Source: Pseudomonas sp. S04
Lineage (GTDB): Bacteria > Pseudomonadota > Gammaproteobacteria > Pseudomonadales > Pseudomonadaceae
Length of the DNA: 64,000 nucleotides
Direction of reading: 5' to 3'
Assembly (NCBI RefSeq): GCF_009834545.1
Contig: NZ_CP019427.1
Coordinates: forward strand, 3,416,001-3,480,000
Shown: positions 62,169-64,000 of the stretch, piece by piece
Position numbering within the stretch: position 1 is the stretch's first letter
How the letters are laid out: each line of letters opens with the position of its first letter
Made by a program: the position numbers and the translations under genes
The notes under the pieces: generated by a model
Seen by the model: only the letters and a program-made list of their open reading frames with translations
Database searches by the model: none
What the model was told of the DNA's origin: nothing

Positions 62169-62678
62169 ATGTCCTCTGTCGACCACTCTCAACAACATGC
62201 CGTGCAGACGCTCTACGAGAATCACCATCAGTGGCTCTGTGGCTGGTTACGCCAGCGGCTTGGCTGTGTCGACAACGCGGCGGACCTGGCCCAGGACACG
62301 TTCATCCGGGTACTGACGCAACGCAAGGCGCCTGAATTGCGTGAGCCTCGCGCCTACTTGAGCACCATTGCGCGCAGTTTGATGATCGATATGTTCCGCC
62401 GTCGGTCCCTGGAACAGGCGTACCTGGAAACCCTCGCGCTCAGCCCCGAACCGATCGATATCTCGCCTGAAACCCGCACCCTGATCATCGAAACCCTGAT
62501 GGAAATCGACCGCCTGCTCGATGGCCTGGGTGGGCGCACCCGTGAGATTTTCCTGTTGGCACAGCTCGACGGGCTGAGCTACGTGGAGATCGGCCGACGC
62601 CTGAACGTCTCGGTGAACACGGTCAAGAAACACGCGGTGCGCGCCCTCACGCATTGCCTGCTGTTGGCAGACGACTGA
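62169..62678 (+). CDS. FecI-like ECF sigma factor, locus 4
   Basis: 169 residues from ATG 62169. Region 2: GWLRQRLGCVDNAADLAQDTFIRVLTQRK; region 4: LAQLDGLSYVEIGRRLNVSVNTVKKHAVRALTHC. First gene of a locus with fecR (1 nt downstream) and a receptor. A good Fur box lies just upstream, so the locus should be induced by iron limitation. Confidence 0.93.
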   Translation: MSSVDHSQQHAVQTLYENHHQWLCGWLRQRLGCVDNAADLAQDTFIRVLTQRKAPELREPRAYLSTIARSLMIDMFRRRSLEQAYLETLALSPEPIDISPETRTLIIETLMEIDRLLDGLGGRTREIFLLAQLDGLSYVEIGRRLNVSVNTVKKHAVRALTHCLLLADD

Positions 62679-62679
62679 A

Positions 62680-63630
62680 GTGCGCCCGCTCGCCTTGGAT
62701 CACGCGACACTCGAAGCCGCAGCGCGCTGGTACGTCGACTTGCGTACAGAAGTGCCCGACGCCGCCATCCGAGAAGCACACCGACGCTGGCTGGAGTGTG
62801 ACCCTCGCCATGTCCAGGCATGGGAGCGCCTGACCCGCCTGCAGGACAAACTCGGCCAGGTCGCACCGGGTATCGCCCGGCCGACACTGACCAGTGCCCG
62901 GGCCAAACGCCGTGACGTGCTCAAGGTCCTGTCGATTGTCTTGGCGGCTGGCGGGGCTGGTTCGCTGGCCTGGAACACAACACCCTTGCCGACCCTGATG
63001 GCCGACCAGCGGACCGCCACCGGCGAACGGCGTCGGGTGCTCCTGGATGACGGCAGCCTGGTGCGACTCAATACCGCGACCGCAGTGGACATTCGCTACA
63101 GCGCGAGCTTGCGCGAAATCCACCTGCTCAGCGGTGAGATCCAGATCGAGACTGCGCCAGACCAACAGGCACGGCCCTTTATCGTGCATACCCCATCGGG
63201 CAGCATTCGCGCCCTGGGCACCCGCTTCGTGGTGCGCTACGACGCGCAGCGCACGCGGGTCAGCGTGCAGGAACATGCGGTCGAGGTGCGCAGCGCAAAC
63301 AGTCTCGGTCCGGCCGTGCGAGTGGATGCCGGGCAGCAGCTCGACTTCGACAGCAATGATACCGGCACGGCGCAGCGCTCCAGTCCCCAGGTCGACGCCT
63401 GGACCCGCGACATGCTGGTGATCGATGACTGGCGCCTGGAAGATTTCATCACCGAATTGCAGCGTTACCGTCCAGGTCATCTGGGCTGCGCTCCAGCGGT
63501 CGCCGACCTGCGGATTTCCGGCGCGTTTCACCTCGGTAGCAGCGATGCCATCCTCGATAACCTGACCTCGACCCTGCCCGTGCGGCTGCGGCGTTTCAGC
63601 CGTTATTGGACACGCGTCGAAGCCATTTGA
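62680..63630 (+). CDS. FecR-family sigma regulator, locus 4
   Basis: 316 residues from GTG 62680, one base after the sigma-factor stop. Sigma-binding N-terminus RWYVDLRTEVPDAAIREAHRRWLE; membrane segment near residues 85-105 (VLKVLSIVLAAGGAGSLAW); FecR domain GERRRVLLDDGSLVRLNTATAV; C-terminal STN-like FHLGSSDAILDNLTSTL. Passes the receptor signal to the adjacent sigma factor. Confidence 0.92.
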   Translation: MRPLALDHATLEAAARWYVDLRTEVPDAAIREAHRRWLECDPRHVQAWERLTRLQDKLGQVAPGIARPTLTSARAKRRDVLKVLSIVLAAGGAGSLAWNTTPLPTLMADQRTATGERRRVLLDDGSLVRLNTATAVDIRYSASLREIHLLSGEIQIETAPDQQARPFIVHTPSGSIRALGTRFVVRYDAQRTRVSVQEHAVEVRSANSLGPAVRVDAGQQLDFDSNDTGTAQRSSPQVDAWTRDMLVIDDWRLEDFITELQRYRPGHLGCAPAVADLRISGAFHLGSSDAILDNLTSTLPVRLRRFSRYWTRVEAI

Positions 63631-63676
63631 GGGTTTTTGCAGAAAATTTATCGAAGGGGGTTGTTGATTTTGATTC

Positions 63677-63683
63677 TCGTTCG
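63677..63683 (+). promoter_or_regulatory. Candidate FecI-type promoter element before receptor 4
   Basis: TCGTTCG 64 nt before the receptor ATG, matching the heptamers before receptors 1 and 2. Confidence 0.35.
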
Positions 63684-63746
63684 ACTTTGTAGATAGAGGC
63701 GCAAATAGACGCCGCCATTTACTGCCATCGGGCGAAAGGAAACCGC

Positions 63747-64000
63747 ATGATCCCCCGCACCCCCCAGCTGCGCAAAGTCTTCCGCAAGTCTGCCGTCAAA
63801 CCCCTGAACCGCGCGGTGCATATCGCGCTGCTGGGAATGGCGCTCGCCTTGCCACTGGGTACGGTACTGATTGCACAGCCTGCCTGGGCACAGACCAACA
63901 TTGAAACCAGCTTTGATATTCCGGCCGGAGCCCTGGGTTCGGCACTCACCCAGTTCGCCGCGACTGCTGGCGTGACGATCTCGTTCGATCCGGTTCACGC
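63747..64000 (+). CDS. TonB-dependent receptor with STN domain, locus 4, N-terminal part
   Basis: The frame from ATG 63747 (GAAAGGA upstream) runs off the window after about 84 residues. It has a long basic N-region and a hydrophobic core (AVHIALLGMALALPLGTVLIAQPAWA), an extended signal peptide, then the start of an STN domain (SFDIPAGALGSALTQFAATAGVTISFDP). By position it is the receptor served by the FecI/FecR pair just upstream. The plug and barrel lie outside the window. Confidence 0.88.
   Translation, partial: MIPRTPQLRKVFRKSAVKPLNRAVHIALLGMALALPLGTVLIAQPAWAQTNIETSFDIPAGALGSALTQFAATAGVTISFDPVH

Overview
The window is a GC-rich chromosomal segment of a Pseudomonas, most likely the P. fluorescens group. 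The evidence is a bkd operon with a divergent bkdR in the arrangement known from pseudomonads, an mgtA P-type ATPase, many FecI/FecR/TonB-receptor modules, and dozens of REP hairpins with the core GTGGGAGC...GCTCCCAC that are typical of fluorescent pseudomonads. I see no insertion sequence, prophage, CRISPR array or rRNA. One tRNA, tRNA-Phe(GAA), is present.

Layout. 1-2.6 kb: start of an outer-membrane porin, a TauE-type exporter and a divergent metallo-hydrolase of the persulfide dioxygenase type (sulfur handling). 2.6-9.5 kb: bkdR and the bkdA1-A2-B-lpdV operon for branched-chain 2-oxo acid oxidation, followed by ilvE. 9.5-21.2 kb: regulator/target pairs (LysR/LysE exporter, ArsR/cytochrome P450, LysR/GMC oxidoreductase plus MHS symporter) with FKBP, a Kef-type antiporter and an AlkC-like DNA glycosylase. 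21.3-25.4 kb: first FecI-FecR-receptor locus. 25.5-31.5 kb: DUF4287 protein, mgtA with a roughly 780-nt leader holding three small ORFs and competing hairpins, then topB. 31.7-36.5 kb: a molybdenum hydroxylase operon of the isoquinoline oxidoreductase type with its cytochrome c, then nnrS behind what look like three NorR sites and a sigma-54 promoter. 36.6-40.8 kb: second FecI-FecR-receptor locus. 40.9-44.2 kb: AraC regulator, LysE exporter, a small CxxC protein and a strictly periodic 133-bp REP array. 44.3-49.2 kb: hydantoinase B/A pair with an AraC regulator. 49.2-53.7 kb: third FecI-FecR-receptor locus. 53.8-61.7 kb: thioesterase, an M20 amidohydrolase/solute-binding protein/PhyH dioxygenase operon with a divergent LysR, a PAS-GGDEF cyclase, a MerR regulator divergent from a DUF2938 membrane protein, and an AT-richer glycosyltransferase. 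62.1-64 kb: fourth FecI-FecR-receptor locus, cut by the window edge.

Two themes dominate. One is metal handling: four cell-surface signalling systems for imported (mostly xenosiderophore-type) iron chelates, at least two with a clear Fur-like box, plus an elaborately controlled magnesium importer. The other is a set of small catabolic or efflux operons, each with a local regulator. The most promising undescribed elements are the mgtA leader (three small ORFs, a ribosome-site-sequestering hairpin and mutually exclusive helices), the putative NorR/sigma-54 control of nnrS, the 133-bp REP array with an alternating two-unit pattern, and a P450 whose oxygen-activating threonine position is alanine. 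All family names come from reading the translated sequence; no database search was run.
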